A stretch of 6,897 nucleotides of DNA from assembly GCA_946480635.1 (NCBI GenBank), contig CAMLKV010000113.1, positions 1 through 6,897 on the forward strand, written 5' to 3'. Of the stretch, positions 6,430-6,897 are shown in pieces. The notes under the pieces were generated by a model. That model did no database searches and was not told the origin of the DNA. It worked only from the letters and a program-made list of their open reading frames with translations. Position numbers and translations under genes: made by a program. Every line of letters begins with the position of its first letter. Position 1 is the stretch's first letter. The DNA comes from an uncultured Flavobacterium sp. Its GTDB lineage: Bacteria; Bacteroidota; Bacteroidia; Flavobacteriales; Flavobacteriaceae.

Positions 6430-6549
6430 AAATTTCCGAATCCTTGTAGGAAATTTAGAATTTTATTTGTGATTTTGTGAAACAAAAATACCTTGCAAAA
6501 GTCTCCTTTCTTTTGGTTCGTTTTCTTTGGAGAAGCAAAGAAAATGAAC
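6430..6549. repeat. Dispersed hairpin repeat, copy 2
   Basis: This second copy has the same block order and orientation as 534-633. AAATTTCC (6430-6437) and GGAAATTT (6449-6456) form an eight-base stem around GAATCCTTGTA, the same 11-base loop as copy 1. The middle TTCTGAC hairpin of copy 1 is absent. The right end is a long hairpin: GTTCGTTTTCTTTG (6516-6529) with CAAAGAAAATGAAC (6536-6549) around GAGAAG, 14 pairs including one G-U in RNA. Together with the leader of the next gene it fills the 199 bases after the barrel gene. Weaker similarity to copy 1 extends left to about 6400. Confidence 0.7.
6516..6549 (+). other. Long terminal hairpin, possible transcript 3' end
   Basis: The 14-base-pair hairpin ends 14 bases before the next start codon. 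It lacks the T-run of an intrinsic terminator, being followed by ATAAATAAATC. It could still block processive decay or reduce read-through from the barrel gene, or influence translation of the Gre-like gene if co-transcribed. Its primary identity is the right end of the dispersed repeat. Confidence 0.35.
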
Positions 6550-6563
6550 ATAAATAAATCAGT

Positions 6564-6897
6564 ATGAACCTTAAAAAAACAATTCATCATAAATACCTTC
6601 AAATTATTCAGGATAAAATAGATGTTTTTCAGGACATGATTGAAGGATTAACTCAAGATTCTTTAAACGATGCCAAAGGCTCTGCTGGAGACAAACATGA
6701 AACAGGTTTGTCTATGATGCATTTAGAACAAGAAAAGCTTTCTTCAAAACTTCGTGAAGCAATTGAATATAAATCTATTTTAGAAAAAATTGATCCAAAA
6801 CAAAACCATATTAAAATAGGATTAGGTAGTCTTGTAAAAACAAACAAATTAACAGTTTTTGTGAGTTGTGCTTTGCCTAAACTTGTTGTTGACGGAC
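6564..6897 (+). CDS. GreA/GreB-like small protein, N-terminal part
   Basis: One hundred and eleven codons are present and the gene continues past the right edge. Residues 1-76 look like an antiparallel helical hairpin with, at its turn, GSAGDKHETG (39-48). Asp43 and Glu46 have the DxxE spacing of the catalytic tip of GreA (E. coli Asp41 and Glu44), and the distance from the tip to the end of the second helix is nearly the same. A beta-rich part starts at about residue 84 (IKIGLGSLVKTNK), like the start of the GreA C-terminal domain. Gre factors enter the RNA polymerase secondary channel and stimulate transcript cleavage. From memory, proteins of this type in flavobacteria are often labelled 3-oxoacyl-ACP synthase; nothing here supports that. 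ATG at 6564 is the first in frame; an ATG at 6544 is in another frame and soon stops. No promoter stands out. Confidence 0.75.
   Translation, partial: MNLKKTIHHKYLQIIQDKIDVFQDMIEGLTQDSLNDAKGSAGDKHETGLSMMHLEQEKLSSKLREAIEYKSILEKIDPKQNHIKIGLGSLVKTNKLTVFVSCALPKLVVDG

Noticed and set aside
6249..6602. Minus-strand open frame of 117 codons
   Set aside because: It spans the end of the barrel gene, the repeat and the next start codon, with no family resemblance; the Phe/Lys-rich product reflects repeat composition.
6653..6847. Minus-strand open frame of 64 codons
   Set aside because: It is antisense to the Gre-like gene, which has a clear motif and fold pattern.

Overview
The window looks like chromosomal DNA of a Flavobacterium-type member of the Bacteroidota. 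The evidence is strongly AT-rich sequence, promoter-like TAnnTTTG elements, weak or absent Shine-Dalgarno sequences, secreted proteins cleaved just before a glutamine, and short hairpin repeats between genes of a style I associate with flavobacteria. This is judged from the sequence alone, with no database search.

Layout. Positions 1-226 (minus) hold the first 75 codons of hemN, the oxygen-independent coproporphyrinogen III oxidase. It is preceded by a -7 element and a TGA-N6-TCA palindrome of the FNR/CRP type. Positions 227-694 have no gene but are dense in inverted repeats. They also contain the first copy of a dispersed hairpin element and the intrinsic terminator of the next gene. Positions 695-1378 (minus) encode FtsE, the cell-division ABC ATPase; ftsX is not in the window. 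A 146-base divergent promoter region follows. Positions 1525-4533 (plus) encode a 1002-residue secreted protein made almost entirely of TPR-like repeats. After 69 bases holding a short REP-like palindrome comes an outer-membrane beta-barrel gene (4603-6364) related to TonB-dependent receptors. Its reading frame is broken once near 5771-5774, so the sequence as given encodes two fragments of what should be a roughly 586-residue protein. Positions 6365-6563 hold the second copy of the dispersed element, ending in a long hairpin. The window closes with the first 111 codons of a small GreA/GreB-like protein (6564 onward, plus).

How the genes may work together. The TPR gene and barrel gene are co-directional and closely spaced, probably one transcript, and suggest a periplasmic scaffold with an outer-membrane partner of unknown job. 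FtsE is transcribed away from them and acts at the inner membrane in division. HemN and the Gre-like protein are unrelated neighbours. I see no mobile element with a transposase, no CRISPR array, and no tRNA or rRNA gene. The most interesting points are the frame break in the barrel gene, the GreA-like DxxE tip in the last protein, the FNR-type site placed near -41 of the hemN promoter, and paired length changes in a stem shared by the two repeat copies.
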